From contig NZ_FONS01000006.1 of the NCBI RefSeq assembly GCF_900112985.1, positions 186,001 through 250,000 of the forward strand: DNA of 64,000 nt. Reading direction: 5' to 3'. A program made the translations under genes and the position numbers. The DNA comes from Pedobacter antarcticus (GTDB lineage Bacteria > Bacteroidota > Bacteroidia > Sphingobacteriales > Sphingobacteriaceae). The notes beneath the pieces are model-generated. The model made no database searches, had not been told where the DNA came from, and worked only from the letters and a program-made list of their open reading frames with translations. Positions 1 to 10,464 of the stretch are shown one piece after another. How positions within the stretch are numbered: position 1 is the first letter of the stretch; each line of letters opens with the position of its first letter.

Positions 1-250
1 TCTTTTTTCCCCAAGCCTGACGAAATAAACGACCGTCTTCATCCTGTATTGAATAAATGGTATCACTTTTATCCTTATAAAATGCTATTCCTGAAATCTC
101 CAGTAAATTATCTGGCATTATAAATTTTTCGGGCTTCTTAAAATCGTACCCGGCAGGACTGGTAAAGTCAGGACGGGAAGATTTACAGGCGAAAAAAATC
201 AGCACTAAAAAGACCGGAAGTAAATAAATTTTGTTTGATAAATATCTCAT
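1..250 (-). CDS. SdiA-regulated-type lipoprotein, partial (3' end outside window)
   Basis: Only the first 83 codons are inside the window, from an ATG at 250 reading leftward. The product begins with a lipoprotein signal peptide: a basic start, a hydrophobic stretch and a lipobox ending in FFAC, followed by KSS. The mature part contains a segment like LLEISGIAFYKDK and then SIQDEDGRLF. This resembles the beta-propeller SdiA-regulated domain family found as lipoproteins in Bacteroidota. The start lies 15 bp after the ppk1 stop on the same strand, so it is probably the last gene of that unit. The family assignment rests on a short fragment and is tentative; the lipoprotein call is firmer. The cellular role is unknown. 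Confidence 0.6.
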   Translation of the reverse strand, partial: MRYLSNKIYLLPVFLVLIFFACKSSRPDFTSPAGYDFKKPEKFIMPDNLLEISGIAFYKDKSDTIYSIQDEDGRLFRQAWGKK

Positions 251-265
251 TTTCTTAGTTTAATG

Positions 266-2290
266 TTAGGTGCTGCCGGTCTTTAAAAACTGGTAAATTT
301 CTTCCTGTGAATGATGCTGTCCGTTTCCATCCACCCGAATTTGTTCCATTCGGGCATTGAGCCGGACCGCCTGAACATTATCTTTTAACTGTAAATTGAG
401 TAAAGTGATTAGTTCCGCTTTTAAATCCGGGTCTTCAACAGGAAAACAAACCTCTATTCTGCTATAAATATTCCTGTTCATCCAATCTGATGATCCCATA
501 AATAATTCTTGCCTGCCTGCATCTTGAAAAAGAAATAACCGGCCATGTTCCAGATACCTTCCAACAATCCTGGTTACAGTGATGTTTTCGCTTTGCCCTT
601 TTATTCCTGGAATCAAACAGCAAATACTACGTATTATAAGCTGAATTTTCACCCCGGCCTGTGAAGCTTCATATAATTTAGAAATCAGGACGCGCTCTTC
701 AAGATTGTTCATTTTAATAATAAGAGATGCTTCCCTCCCTGCTTGAGCATGAGCTATTTCTCTATCTATCAATGTAATAAAACCGGGTAAAAGATTAAAA
801 CCTGCGACCAGCAACTTACTAAAAGTGATCTGATCTTCCAGCGCGGGTCTTTTTTTCTTCTTTCTCAGATAACCAAAAAGCTGCTGCAATTCTATAAGCA
901 TCGGTTGTCTGGCTGTCATGAGCACATGATCTGTATAAAACTTAGCCGTAGATTCGTTCAGGTTACCGGTAGCTAGTAATCCAAGATATTGTTGCTCTCC
1001 ATTTATACGTCTTCTAACCAACGCGACTTTAGCATGAACCTTCAGGGCAGCATTACTATATAAGATACGCACGCCGGCTGCTTTCATTTCAGTAGCCCAT
1101 TTCAAATTGTTAGCCTCATCAAATCTAGCCTTCAATTCGACCATCACGGTAACTTTTTTTCCATTCTGTGCTGCTGTAATCAGCGCTGTCACAATTCTGG
1201 ATTGCGCAGCAACCCTGTACAGGGTTACGTAAATTTCTTCTGTAAAAGAATCATGTGCGGCTTCATTGAAAAAGCGTAGAATAGGATCATACTGCTGATA
1301 CGGAACATTAACCAACTGGTCTTTTTGATTAATCAAGTCAAAAAGTGTTTCAGACGGTCTGAGAAAAACTGCCCTGACCGGGCTCAATTTCGGATAAGAA
1401 AACATCTCCTGTTTTACGGGAATAGAATCCAGATCCCGGAGGTGGTGATAAAAACCGCCCTGAATAATTGCAGCTCTATTTAATTTCAGCATGGATGCCA
1501 TGGTATAAATATACCTCAAAGGAATTTCAGGTTGAATGAGAAAGCGTGTTGCCGGTCCTAAATCCCGCTGTTTGAGCAAATGTTCAAACTGAACGATATT
1601 TTCTTCATCTATACCTTCATCAAGGTGTAACTCTGCATCGCGGGTAATTTTCACCTGATATATACCGGTAATTTTCTGATCCGGGAATAAGTAAGCGCTA
1701 TGTGTACAAATAATATCTTCCAGAAAGACAATAAATTGTTGTGTTTCCGTGTTGAATGAATAAAATCTGGGTAATTGAGACGATGGAATAGCTATAAATT
1801 CCATTTGCTCCTTTCCGGCTTTGTTTTCCAAAACTACGGCCTGATATAGTTTGTTATTTTCAGCAAAAAAGGATTGACGGTCTACCTGATACAAACGAAG
1901 ATAACCAAGAATATTATTAAAAAATACATCTGATACAGCTTGTTTAATTTCTTCAGGAATTTCCTGTTTATAAATTAAAGTGATATGTCTTGCCGCAAGG
2001 GCAGGAATAATCTGATTCTGAAGCAACCTGCCAAATCTTTCTTGTTGTACATTAATAACATACTGGGCATTTGTATAAGTATTATGCATCCCCTGCCTGT
2101 CATCATTCACATCGACAGACATTAAAACAGGCATCCGGACACGATAAAATTCATCCAGATTGGATGAATAGATCGAAAGAAACCGGATACGCTCCATTAA
2201 AGGGATTTCTGTATTCTCCGCTTCCATTAATACCCGCTCATTAAAAGTAAGCCAGCTTAAATCACGATTGAAAAAGGTATAACTATTCAT
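266..2290 (-). CDS. ppk1: Polyphosphate kinase 1
   Basis: The 674-residue product makes inorganic polyphosphate from ATP, reversibly, via a phosphohistidine intermediate. It has the typical PPK1 opening (FFNRDLSWLTFNERVL near residue 6, and SNLDEFYRVRMP) and the usual family length of about 690 residues. The central LKVHAKVALVRR segment carries the HxK motif with the expected catalytic histidine, followed by TGNLNESTAKFYTDH. A second catalytic-domain block (EHGRLFLFQDAG, then SSDWMNRNIYSRIEV) sits near residue 590. The ATG lies 1 bp after the stop of the upstream HD-PycTM gene, so the two are almost certainly co-transcribed and perhaps translationally coupled. The function is well supported by motifs. 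Confidence 0.95.
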   Translation of the reverse strand: MNSYTFFNRDLSWLTFNERVLMEAENTEIPLMERIRFLSIYSSNLDEFYRVRMPVLMSVDVNDDRQGMHNTYTNAQYVINVQQERFGRLLQNQIIPALAARHITLIYKQEIPEEIKQAVSDVFFNNILGYLRLYQVDRQSFFAENNKLYQAVVLENKAGKEQMEFIAIPSSQLPRFYSFNTETQQFIVFLEDIICTHSAYLFPDQKITGIYQVKITRDAELHLDEGIDEENIVQFEHLLKQRDLGPATRFLIQPEIPLRYIYTMASMLKLNRAAIIQGGFYHHLRDLDSIPVKQEMFSYPKLSPVRAVFLRPSETLFDLINQKDQLVNVPYQQYDPILRFFNEAAHDSFTEEIYVTLYRVAAQSRIVTALITAAQNGKKVTVMVELKARFDEANNLKWATEMKAAGVRILYSNAALKVHAKVALVRRRINGEQQYLGLLATGNLNESTAKFYTDHVLMTARQPMLIELQQLFGYLRKKKKRPALEDQITFSKLLVAGFNLLPGFITLIDREIAHAQAGREASLIIKMNNLEERVLISKLYEASQAGVKIQLIIRSICCLIPGIKGQSENITVTRIVGRYLEHGRLFLFQDAGRQELFMGSSDWMNRNIYSRIEVCFPVEDPDLKAELITLLNLQLKDNVQAVRLNARMEQIRVDGNGQHHSQEEIYQFLKTGST

Positions 2291-2291
2291 A

Positions 2292-3500
2292 TTAAAGCGT
2301 TACGATAGCAATTGCGATCATAAATGCCAGCACTGAGGCAATTATTCCAAACATAAAAACGCTGTAAGCAATACGAAGTAGTTGATATTTTCTACCTAAA
2401 ACTACTCCTTGTGAATATAAATCCCTTATTAAGCTCCCATATAAGAAATCACGATCTTCCATCATCTGCTCCATACCAGCCTCGTAATCAGGCAAAGGCA
2501 TGCGGTAAAAATTCCCGAAGAAGAGAAGATTCGCTTTTTTATCCCTGATATCCTGAATACTGAAGGTCCCATGTGGTAATGATGGCCTAGTTGCCAGAAT
2601 CGAGAAAACCATCGTGACTACACAAATGATCAGTAGAATGAGGGTGGGAATAATCAAATGAGGGTTATCTTCCAGTTTACGCAATAACAAACTGAGTACA
2701 ACTGATAAAATAATAGAATTGGTAGAGATCATAATGTGGGCCTTATTATCTGCCATATCACTCAACCTCTGCTGATTACCAGCAGTAATTCTGAACATGG
2801 TTTCTATCCCTTTATCCGGCCTGCTCTCTTGATTTTTCTTTTTTTGCTTGTGTTTTTCCGGTTCAACCTCCAACTTTTCTGCCACAGGTAAAACTTCCTG
2901 TTTTACCGCAGCAAGTCTTGTCTTCAGTTCTTCGAGATTACTTTGTTCTCCCGGGCCCTGTTGCTCTTTAGCATAGGAAGTATGATATTGATGAGCTTCC
3001 AGTAATGCAATTGTTTTAACCTTCCAGTCGTCCTTGGAAATCTCCTTACCTAAAAAGGCTTCGGATTCTTTCCGCATCAGCTTATTTCGTTCTCTGAAGT
3101 TCTGATCTCCCAGATGAAACAAATCTGCATCGCAAACGATCTGCTCATTGAGATTAGCCGGTTTCTGAGGCATCATTGTAGCCATAATACAGCCCGATAC
3201 GGCCTGTTGAACATCTTCGGGGACATCCTTTCCTGCCAAAAATTCCCGGGCACGCTCAGCTCCAAGGGCTTCATGCCCGGTCACAGCAGTCAGATATCCC
3301 GTATCATGAAACCACGCTGCGGTACTGACAATGAAGAAGTCCTGATCTGACAACCGGTAGAAACCGGCTATACGGGTCGCGGCATCTACCACCTGCGCTG
3401 TGTGTTCCAGGTTATGATAGATTAATCGTTTGTCGGTACTGCTCAGAAATAGGCCTGAAACATGTGCCCTCACCTGCTCGAGAAGATCAAGATAATTCAT
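2292..3500 (-). CDS. HD-domain phosphohydrolase fused to a Pycsar-effector-type membrane domain (PycTM)
   Basis: The protein has 402 residues. The N-terminal half (about 1-200) is an HD domain: YHNLEHT near 29, the WFHD pair near 65 and a later CDAD near 124 supply the expected metal ligands, so it probably hydrolyses a phosphorylated nucleotide. A charged Lys/Glu linker (about 200-230) leads to a C-terminal domain beginning MFRITAGNQQRLSDMADNKA, with two adjacent transmembrane segments and a third at the extreme C-terminus. That layout matches the PycTM (formerly DUF5706) domain known from Pycsar defence effectors. No nucleotide cyclase gene is adjacent; ppk1 follows 1 bp downstream. The substrate and any defence role are inference. 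Confidence 0.8.
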   Translation of the reverse strand: MNYLDLLEQVRAHVSGLFLSSTDKRLIYHNLEHTAQVVDAATRIAGFYRLSDQDFFIVSTAAWFHDTGYLTAVTGHEALGAERAREFLAGKDVPEDVQQAVSGCIMATMMPQKPANLNEQIVCDADLFHLGDQNFRERNKLMRKESEAFLGKEISKDDWKVKTIALLEAHQYHTSYAKEQQGPGEQSNLEELKTRLAAVKQEVLPVAEKLEVEPEKHKQKKKNQESRPDKGIETMFRITAGNQQRLSDMADNKAHIMISTNSIILSVVLSLLLRKLEDNPHLIIPTLILLIICVVTMVFSILATRPSLPHGTFSIQDIRDKKANLLFFGNFYRMPLPDYEAGMEQMMEDRDFLYGSLIRDLYSQGVVLGRKYQLLRIAYSVFMFGIIASVLAFMIAIAIVTL

Positions 3501-3946
3501 AGTTAAAGATCAAAGTTTAAATCGTCAAATCCCAAATTTTATACCGGGAATAGACTTTCATAAAAAACATAAGCTAAATTACTTATTTGAAGGGCTTTTC
3601 CGTACAGTAATATTCCCATACTGCGTAAGATAATTCACAAAAATTAAAATTCATCAGTATGTGATTAAAGGAAACATTTCCTGCTATTAATAATAACGCA
3701 GATATTATATCACAATTTCGTTACACTAAGCCCATGTTTGTCTGAATATTATGAGTAATTTGCATTAGCCGAATCAAGATATTAAAGCTTAAATGACAGA
3801 ATATCAATCAATATTGACAGTAATTGTGTTTTCGTAACTCCAGTTACACCTTTTTGACTTCCTCGTTATATTTAAATATAGTTGAGCATCTGGAAATAAA
3901 ATATTATCTGCGGCACAGATCATGCAAGGTTATTAGTTTTAGAATC
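3501..3946. promoter_or_regulatory. Divergent intergenic region between the ppk1 unit and the PKS-NRPS operon
   Basis: This 446-bp AT-rich region must hold the promoters of both divergent units. A 14-bp inverted repeat AGGAAACATTTCCT is at 3669-3682, and a smaller GTAAC/GTTAC inverted repeat is at 3834-3847. A weak promoter-like pair, TTTG (3737-3740) and TAATTTG (3756-3762), departs in both spacing and sequence from the Bacteroidota TTTG / TAnnTTTG consensus, so no promoter is assigned with confidence. An in-frame TTG at 3824 would extend the megasynthase by 41 residues without adding any domain; the ATG at 3947 is preferred. Confidence 0.4.
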
Positions 3947-6900
3947 ATGGAAAACATACACAAAAATGATCATTCTGCTGCACTGGAACACCAAGGCATC
4001 TATAACCTTTTTGAAGAAACTTCCATTAATTTTCCTCAGCACACCGCAATCGTATCGGATAGTGGGAAAATAACGTATTCTGCGCTCTCGGAAAGCATAT
4101 CCATTTTAGCTGCAAGTATACTTGAGCAAGCTCCGGACGAGGAGCTTATCGCTTTGAGTACAACACGTTCCGCAGAAATGATTATTGCCGTATTAGCCAT
4201 AATCAAATCTGGAAAAGCTTATCTACCATTGGATCCATCCTATCCAGAACAGCGATTAAATGAGATGAAAGAGAGCTCCGGAGTAAAATTCTGTATTTGT
4301 CCGGAAAATGAAATATCATTATATGATACATTGAATCTAAGCTGCCTTAAACAGGACAAAGGTTCTGAATCAGCGCTTAATACGCCTGTTAAAGGCACAC
4401 ATGTTTATGTTCTTTATACTTCTGGTTCTACCGGTAAGCCTAAAGGTGTTTATATGACCCAAATTGCGATGGCGAACCTTTTAGAATGGCAAAATATAGA
4501 ATCACTCGCCGGACCGGAAAGCCGCACCCTACAATTTGCACCACTGAGTTTTGATGTATCCTTTCAGGAGATCTGGTCTACCTTAACCACCGGAGGCGTT
4601 TTATATCTGATTAGTGACGACTTACGCTTAGATCCTCACAATTTGCTCAATTTCATAGCTGAACATAAGATTGAACGTATTTTTCTTCCTTTTGTCGCAC
4701 TACAGTTTCTAGCTGAAGCCGCAGTGGGATCCAATGTATTTCCTGCCAGCCTTCGTGAAGTGATAACCGCCGGCGAACAATTAAAAATAACACCTCAGGT
4801 TAAAACTTTTTTCGAGCACCTGCCTGAATGTAAATTGTACAACCAGTACGGTCCTACGGAATGTCATGTAGTTACCCAACTCAAACTAGAAGGCAGCCCT
4901 GATGTCTGGCCGGCTCTACCGAACATTGGAACTCCAATTAACAATACAGAGATCCTGATCCTGGATGAAAATCTGAACCTCCTTGAATCAGGAAATACCG
5001 GCGAACTGGCTATTGCCGGGTTAAGCCTGGCCAGTGGTTATTTAAATCAGCCTCTTCTTACCGCAGAAAAATTTATCCGTCTTCCCGGAAATGAAAAACT
5101 GGTCTATCGTACTGGTGATATAGCCCAGACTTTACCGGATGGCACTATTGAATTTCTAGGAAGAAAGGATGATCAGGTAAAAATCCGCGGATATCGGATA
5201 GAGTTGGGCGAAATAGAAGTACGGATGAATCATATTCCAGGAATTAAACAAGCTGTAGTCATTAACCAGGAATTTGCTGGTCAACAACGGTTACTGGCCT
5301 ATATGATCGCAGGCAATACCGAAATTACGACAACACAACTCCGCACAAAGCTGGAAGCAGACATGCCGGATTATATGGTTCCCTCCGTATTTACCTGGAT
5401 GAAGGAGTTTCCAAAAACAACAAGCGGTAAAATTGATAAAAAAAACTTACCATTACCCGAGGGAAAAAGGCCTGATCTTTCCATTCCATTCAGTCCGGCT
5501 AAAAGTACGCTTGAAAAACAAATTACATCAATCTGGAGCACCGTACTGGAGATTAACGAGGTTGGTGTAAACGATAATTTTTTTGAACTGGGCGGGAATA
5601 GTCTGTTGGCGTTAAAAACGGTTACACAGCTTAGAAATATCCATGCGATTATCCTCCCGATCACTAAGCTCTACCAATTTCCTACTGTGACTCAAATTGC
5701 AGATTTCCTTAGGCCTGAACGGAACACTAAAGAACTTACTTTCCGCAAAACCCGGCCTGCCGAAATTAACGAGGGCATTGCCATAATTGGTATGGCCGGT
5801 AAGTTTCCGGGTGCAGATACAATAGAAGAGCTATGGGATATCTTAAAAGCAGGCAAAGAAACAACTTCCTTCTTTACACCTGAAGAAATCGACCGTTCAA
5901 TTCCTGCCGCAATCCGAAACGACGAGAATTATGTACGTGCACGTGGGGTTATCAGAGATGCAGCTCAATTCGATCCCGTTTTCTTTGGTATTAGTCCAAA
6001 GATAGCAGAATTGATGGATCCTCAGCAGCGGATATTTCTAGAAATCAGTCGCGATGTACTCGAAAAAACTGGACACCTTCCAGCTGTTTACTCAGGAATC
6101 ACAGGCGTATTTTCCGGTTGTGGCAATAACAGTTATTATTCGCATAATATTGCTGGTCAAACCGAACTCATCAATCAGGTTGGTGAATTTCAGGTCATGA
6201 CGGCCAATGAAAAAGATTATATATCATCCAGAACTGCCTACCAGCTAAATTTAAAAGGGCCCGCAGTAAGTGTATTTTCAGCCTGCTCGACTTCTTTACT
6301 CGCCATAGCCCAGGCGGTTGATAGTTTGCGCCGTCAGCAATGTGATATTGCCGTGGCAGGTGGTGTCAGCATTACCTCCCCGGCATATAGTGGCCATTTA
6401 TATCAGGAAGGTGCAATGCTCAGCAAAGATGGCCATTGCCGTTCTTTCGATGCTGATGCTACTGGTACCGTATTCAGCGATGGTGCGGGAGTGGTACTGC
6501 TAAAAACATTATCTGCAGCACTGAAAGATGGTGATACTATATACGGCATAATTAAAGGTACCGGCTTAAATAATGATGGTGGCGAAAAGGGCAGTTTTAC
6601 TGCGCCCAGTACAACCGGACAAGCATCTGCAATTGCGATGGCTATCCAGGATGCTGGTATTAATGCATCCGATATCAGTTATATCGAAACGCATGGTACT
6701 GCAACACCCGTTGGTGACCCAATTGAAATCGAAGGTCTCAAACTAGCATTCGGTTCGCAGGAAAAACATAATTATTGCGCAATTGGAAGTATCAAAAGTA
6801 ATATGGGACACATGACCGCTGCCGCTGGTGTAGCTGGTTTAATTAAAACTACGCTGGCATTGTATCATGGTGAAATCCCACCATCTATAAATTTCAAAAC

Positions 6901-9900
6901 CCCTAATCCGGAACTTCGTCTTCAGGATTCTCCTTTCTATGTCTGTGATCGTTTACAGCCTTGGCCGGACAATAAGCGCCGTTTAGCCGGCGTAAGTTCA
7001 TTTGGCGTCGGCGGAACTAACGTCCATGTACTTCTGGAAGGTTTTCAGCCAGCTACGATTGAGGAAGAAACGGCCGTTAACAGTACTCAGCAGGAGCAGC
7101 TAATTATTTGGTCTGCAAAGTCTGCAGAAAGTCTGGATGGCTATGGTCTTTCTTTACAAGACTTTCTGAATCAGCATACTGGCACATTATTATCAGATGC
7201 CGCTTATACACTTGCGACAACGCGGGAAAACATGAATCATCGCAGATTTATAGTAACTGACGGTACATCTTTTCAGGAACAATTAGAAAAACATACCAGT
7301 CATTTGCTTAAAAGATTACCTGGTGAAGTAGTTTTTATGTTTCCCGGTCAGGGTGCACAATATCCGGGAATGGGAAAAGAACTCTACACCTCGGAGCCTG
7401 TCTTCCGGGACGCTGTTGACAGATGTGCCAATCTTTTAAATCAGTGGGTAGATCTGGATATCAGGAAACTATTGTATGAAGACTATCCAGATGCTGCGGA
7501 ATTGCTTAACCAAACACAATATACCCAGCCTGCCCTGTTTCTGACCTCATATGCTCTTGGCAGTTTATGGATTAGCTGGGGAATTAAGCCTTACATGTTA
7601 TGTGGTCATAGTATCGGTGAATATGTAGCCGCCCACTTTGCGGGAATAATGAGCTTGGAGGACGCACTGTATTTAATTGCAGTCCGCGGGTTAATGGTTT
7701 CGAAACTTCCCGGCGGAAGTATGCTTAGTGTGAGAACCGGTCTGGATCGCATTGTAGGCTTATTGCCTGACACTCTTTCTGTTGCTGCTGTAAATAGCCC
7801 GCAGCTTTGCGTAATAGCAGGCCCCGACCAGGCAATTGAGCAATTTCAAGATCTGCTTGATACACATGCTATTCTTCATAAAAAATTATTTACCAGCCAC
7901 GCATTCCATTCTGCCATGATGGACCCAATATTGGTTGACTTTAAAACCCTGGTCAACAGTATCAAACTGGAAAAACCAAGAAAGCCGGTTATTTCTACCG
8001 TAACAGGAAAGTATTTAACCGATGCTGAAGCTACTGATCCTGCCTACTGGACAGAACATCTGCGTAAAACCGTCAGGTTTAGCGATGCGCTTCACACGAT
8101 CTCAGAACTAGACTATCCGGTTCTTCTTGAAGCTGGTCCTGGAAATACCTGCACGACGCTCGCCTGGCAACAGCTCGACAGAAATAGCATTACGGCAATT
8201 GCGAGTCTGGAAAAGAAAGAATTATCAGGCGGCAGAAATGCAATTCTCCAGGCCCTGGGTAAAATATGGCTTGCTGGCATCCAGCCGGAATGGAACGAAT
8301 TTTACCAAAATCAACCGGTAAAGAGAATTGAACTGCCTACCTACAGCTATCATAAAAAACACTATTGGGCGCTCGCCGCAGTCCCTGTATCGACATCTCC
8401 TAAAGATAAAATCACCATGCCTAAACAGAACTTCATTGAAAAAATAAAAAATATACTGGAAAATGCTTCTGGTATAGAGATGGAAGGTGTAACTCCAGAA
8501 ATGAGTTTTATTGAAATTGGTCTGGACTCTCTATTACTAACTCAGGTCGCCATTACTTTAAAGAATGAATTCGCACTGCCAATTACATTCAGGCAATTAA
8601 ATGAAGAATATGCAACTATTGACTCCCTTGCTGCATATATCAGCAGCCAGTCTCCGGAAGCGCCACAAGCGGTAGTGCCACAGCCTGTATATCAACAAGC
8701 TACCCAAAATCCTGTTCGAACCGAGCCTGCAAATACTGCATTGGGTCTTATTGCACAACAGCTTCAGTTATTATCCAGACAGGTAGAATTGCTTACGGGT
8801 ACGCCACAGCAACCGGCTACGCAACCTGTTTTCATACAGGCAGAACTTGCTCCCACGGTAGAAAAAATGAGTATAAATGCAGACCTATCTCCTGAGGAAC
8901 TAACGGAACTTAAAAAACCTTTTGGTGCCACTGCCCGTATTGAAAAAAGTGCGGCGGCAATGTCTGAAGAACAAACCGTTTTTCTGAAGGACCTTATTCG
9001 CCGGTATAACGAAAAGACTCCTCAAAGTAAAGCTTATAACCAGCAGCACCGTACGCACATGGCCGACCCAAGGGTGGTATCTGGCTTCAAGCCATATACT
9101 AAAGAAATTGTTTACTCCATAGTTACCGATAAATCTAAGGGTAGTCATTTATGGGATATAGACGGCAACGAATATATTGACGCACTTAATGGGTTTGGAT
9201 CAAATCTATTGGGTTACCAGCACCCTGTACTAAAATCAGCAATACTCGAACAGATTGAAAAAGGTTATGAAATAGGTCCGCAACATGCACTGGCAGGTGA
9301 AGTATGTTCTTTGATCTGCGAGTTTACCAACTTTGACCGGGCTGCACTTTGTAATACTGGTTCTGAAGCGGTATTGGGTGCTATCAGAATTGCAAGAACT
9401 GTAACTGGTCGCTCTTTAATTGTTGCATTTAATGGCTCTTACCATGGCATCAATGATGAAGTTATTGTTCGCGGCACTAAAAAACTAAAAAGCTTTCCTG
9501 CAGCACCAGGTATAATGCCGGAATCTGTACAAAATATGCTGATCCTTGATTACGGCACCCCTGAGAGCCTCCGGATTATCAGAGAGCGTGCTCATGAACT
9601 TGCGGCAGTATTAGTAGAACCTGTGCAAAGCCGCAGACCGGAATTCCAACCTGTAGATTTTCTGAAAGAAGTACGCGAGATCACCAGAAAGTCAGGTGCT
9701 GTCCTGATTTTTGATGAGGTCATTACCGGGTTCCGTGCACATCCTGGCGGTGCTCAGGCCATTTTTGGAATCGATGCCGATCTTGGTACTTATGGTAAGG
9801 TTATTGGCGGAGGACTGCCAATTGGTGCAATAGCAGGAAAAAAACAGTTTATGGATGCCCTGGACGGTGGATTCTGGCAATATGGAGATCAGTCTTTCCC

Positions 9901-10462
9901 GGAAGTTGGGGTTACTTATTTTGCGGGCACTTTTGTCCGTCATCCACTGGCACTTGCCGCAGGAAAAGCAGCCTTGCTCTACATGAAAGCACAGGGCCCG
10001 TCTCTTCAGAAAAAACTGAACGAACTAACCACTGGTCTAACCGCGAGTGTTAATACTTATTGTAAACAGAAGAATATCCCTGTATACGCAGCTTCATTCG
10101 GTTCGCTCTGGAAGATTAAATTTCACGAAGAATATCCGTATAGCGAATTGATATTTAGCCTAATGAGACTCAAAGGAATTCACATATGGGATGGCTTTCC
10201 TTGTTTCCTGACAGAAGCACATACTGCTGTTGAAATTGAAGAAATATTAAATGCTTTTATAGCAAGCGCCGATGAGTTGCTGGCAGTTAAATTGATTCCG
10301 GTATACCTCGAACCGAACAATACTGTTCCAGTGCAGGTGACAGACAAAAGTCAGCCTCCAGTAGCTGGTGCAAGATTAGGAAAGGATGAAAATGGTAATC
10401 CTGCCTGGTTTATTGAAAATCCTGAAATTCCTGGAAAATACTTACAAATTGAAACCAAATAA
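3947..10462 (+). CDS. Hybrid NRPS-PKS megasynthase: A-T-KS-AT-T-aminotransferase
   Basis: The product has 2171 residues from the ATG at 3947. Domains in order: adenylation (about 15-500; [10 protein letters not shown] near 157), peptidyl carrier (Ser552 in ELGGNSLL), ketosynthase (about 611-1040; Cys780, His916, His955), acyltransferase (about 1127-1420; Ser1222 in GHSIGE, HAFH 1318-1321 typical of malonyl specificity), acyl carrier (Ser1528 in GLDSLL), a Gln-rich linker, then a PLP class III aminotransferase (FDEVITGFR near 1922; Lys1951 in YGKVIGGG). No ketoreductase, dehydratase or N-terminal condensation domain is visible. Expected chemistry: load an amino acid, extend it once with malonate, and transaminate the beta-ketone to a carrier-bound beta-amino acid. 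The AT/aminotransferase arrangement resembles the iturin/mycosubtilin family. The condensing enzyme starts 3 bp downstream. The adenylation pocket reads roughly D-V-Q-F-I-A-Q-V-V, which resembles proline codes. Confidence 0.93.
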   Translation: MENIHKNDHSAALEHQGIYNLFEETSINFPQHTAIVSDSGKITYSALSESISILAASILEQAPDEELIALSTTRSAEMIIAVLAIIKSGKAYLPLDPSYPEQRLNEMKESSGVKFCICPENEISLYDTLNLSCLKQDKGSESALNTPVKGTHVYVLYTSGSTGKPKGVYMTQIAMANLLEWQNIESLAGPESRTLQFAPLSFDVSFQEIWSTLTTGGVLYLISDDLRLDPHNLLNFIAEHKIERIFLPFVALQFLAEAAVGSNVFPASLREVITAGEQLKITPQVKTFFEHLPECKLYNQYGPTECHVVTQLKLEGSPDVWPALPNIGTPINNTEILILDENLNLLESGNTGELAIAGLSLASGYLNQPLLTAEKFIRLPGNEKLVYRTGDIAQTLPDGTIEFLGRKDDQVKIRGYRIELGEIEVRMNHIPGIKQAVVINQEFAGQQRLLAYMIAGNTEITTTQLRTKLEADMPDYMVPSVFTWMKEFPKTTSGKIDKKNLPLPEGKRPDLSIPFSPAKSTLEKQITSIWSTVLEINEVGVNDNFFELGGNSLLALKTVTQLRNIHAIILPITKLYQFPTVTQIADFLRPERNTKELTFRKTRPAEINEGIAIIGMAGKFPGADTIEELWDILKAGKETTSFFTPEEIDRSIPAAIRNDENYVRARGVIRDAAQFDPVFFGISPKIAELMDPQQRIFLEISRDVLEKTGHLPAVYSGITGVFSGCGNNSYYSHNIAGQTELINQVGEFQVMTANEKDYISSRTAYQLNLKGPAVSVFSACSTSLLAIAQAVDSLRRQQCDIAVAGGVSITSPAYSGHLYQEGAMLSKDGHCRSFDADATGTVFSDGAGVVLLKTLSAALKDGDTIYGIIKGTGLNNDGGEKGSFTAPSTTGQASAIAMAIQDAGINASDISYIETHGTATPVGDPIEIEGLKLAFGSQEKHNYCAIGSIKSNMGHMTAAAGVAGLIKTTLALYHGEIPPSINFKTPNPELRLQDSPFYVCDRLQPWPDNKRRLAGVSSFGVGGTNVHVLLEGFQPATIEEETAVNSTQQEQLIIWSAKSAESLDGYGLSLQDFLNQHTGTLLSDAAYTLATTRENMNHRRFIVTDGTSFQEQLEKHTSHLLKRLPGEVVFMFPGQGAQYPGMGKELYTSEPVFRDAVDRCANLLNQWVDLDIRKLLYEDYPDAAELLNQTQYTQPALFLTSYALGSLWISWGIKPYMLCGHSIGEYVAAHFAGIMSLEDALYLIAVRGLMVSKLPGGSMLSVRTGLDRIVGLLPDTLSVAAVNSPQLCVIAGPDQAIEQFQDLLDTHAILHKKLFTSHAFHSAMMDPILVDFKTLVNSIKLEKPRKPVISTVTGKYLTDAEATDPAYWTEHLRKTVRFSDALHTISELDYPVLLEAGPGNTCTTLAWQQLDRNSITAIASLEKKELSGGRNAILQALGKIWLAGIQPEWNEFYQNQPVKRIELPTYSYHKKHYWALAAVPVSTSPKDKITMPKQNFIEKIKNILENASGIEMEGVTPEMSFIEIGLDSLLLTQVAITLKNEFALPITFRQLNEEYATIDSLAAYISSQSPEAPQAVVPQPVYQQATQNPVRTEPANTALGLIAQQLQLLSRQVELLTGTPQQPATQPVFIQAELAPTVEKMSINADLSPEELTELKKPFGATARIEKSAAAMSEEQTVFLKDLIRRYNEKTPQSKAYNQQHRTHMADPRVVSGFKPYTKEIVYSIVTDKSKGSHLWDIDGNEYIDALNGFGSNLLGYQHPVLKSAILEQIEKGYEIGPQHALAGEVCSLICEFTNFDRAALCNTGSEAVLGAIRIARTVTGRSLIVAFNGSYHGINDEVIVRGTKKLKSFPAAPGIMPESVQNMLILDYGTPESLRIIRERAHELAAVLVEPVQSRRPEFQPVDFLKEVREITRKSGAVLIFDEVITGFRAHPGGAQAIFGIDADLGTYGKVIGGGLPIGAIAGKKQFMDALDGGFWQYGDQSFPEVGVTYFAGTFVRHPLALAAGKAALLYMKAQGPSLQKKLNELTTGLTASVNTYCKQKNIPVYAASFGSLWKIKFHEEYPYSELIFSLMRLKGIHIWDGFPCFLTEAHTAVEIEEILNAFIASADELLAVKLIPVYLEPNNTVPVQVTDKSQPPVAGARLGKDENGNPAWFIENPEIPGKYLQIETK

Positions 10463-10464
10463 GA

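Noticed and set aside
2292..3500. HD-PycTM gene as part of a complete Pycsar defence system
   Set aside because: No nucleotide cyclase gene is adjacent; the neighbours are ppk1 and an NRPS-PKS operon, so a defence call is not supported.
3824..3946. In-frame TTG extension of the megasynthase by 41 residues
   Set aside because: The extension has no adenylation-domain sequence and low-complexity character; the ATG at 3947 gives a normal N-terminus.
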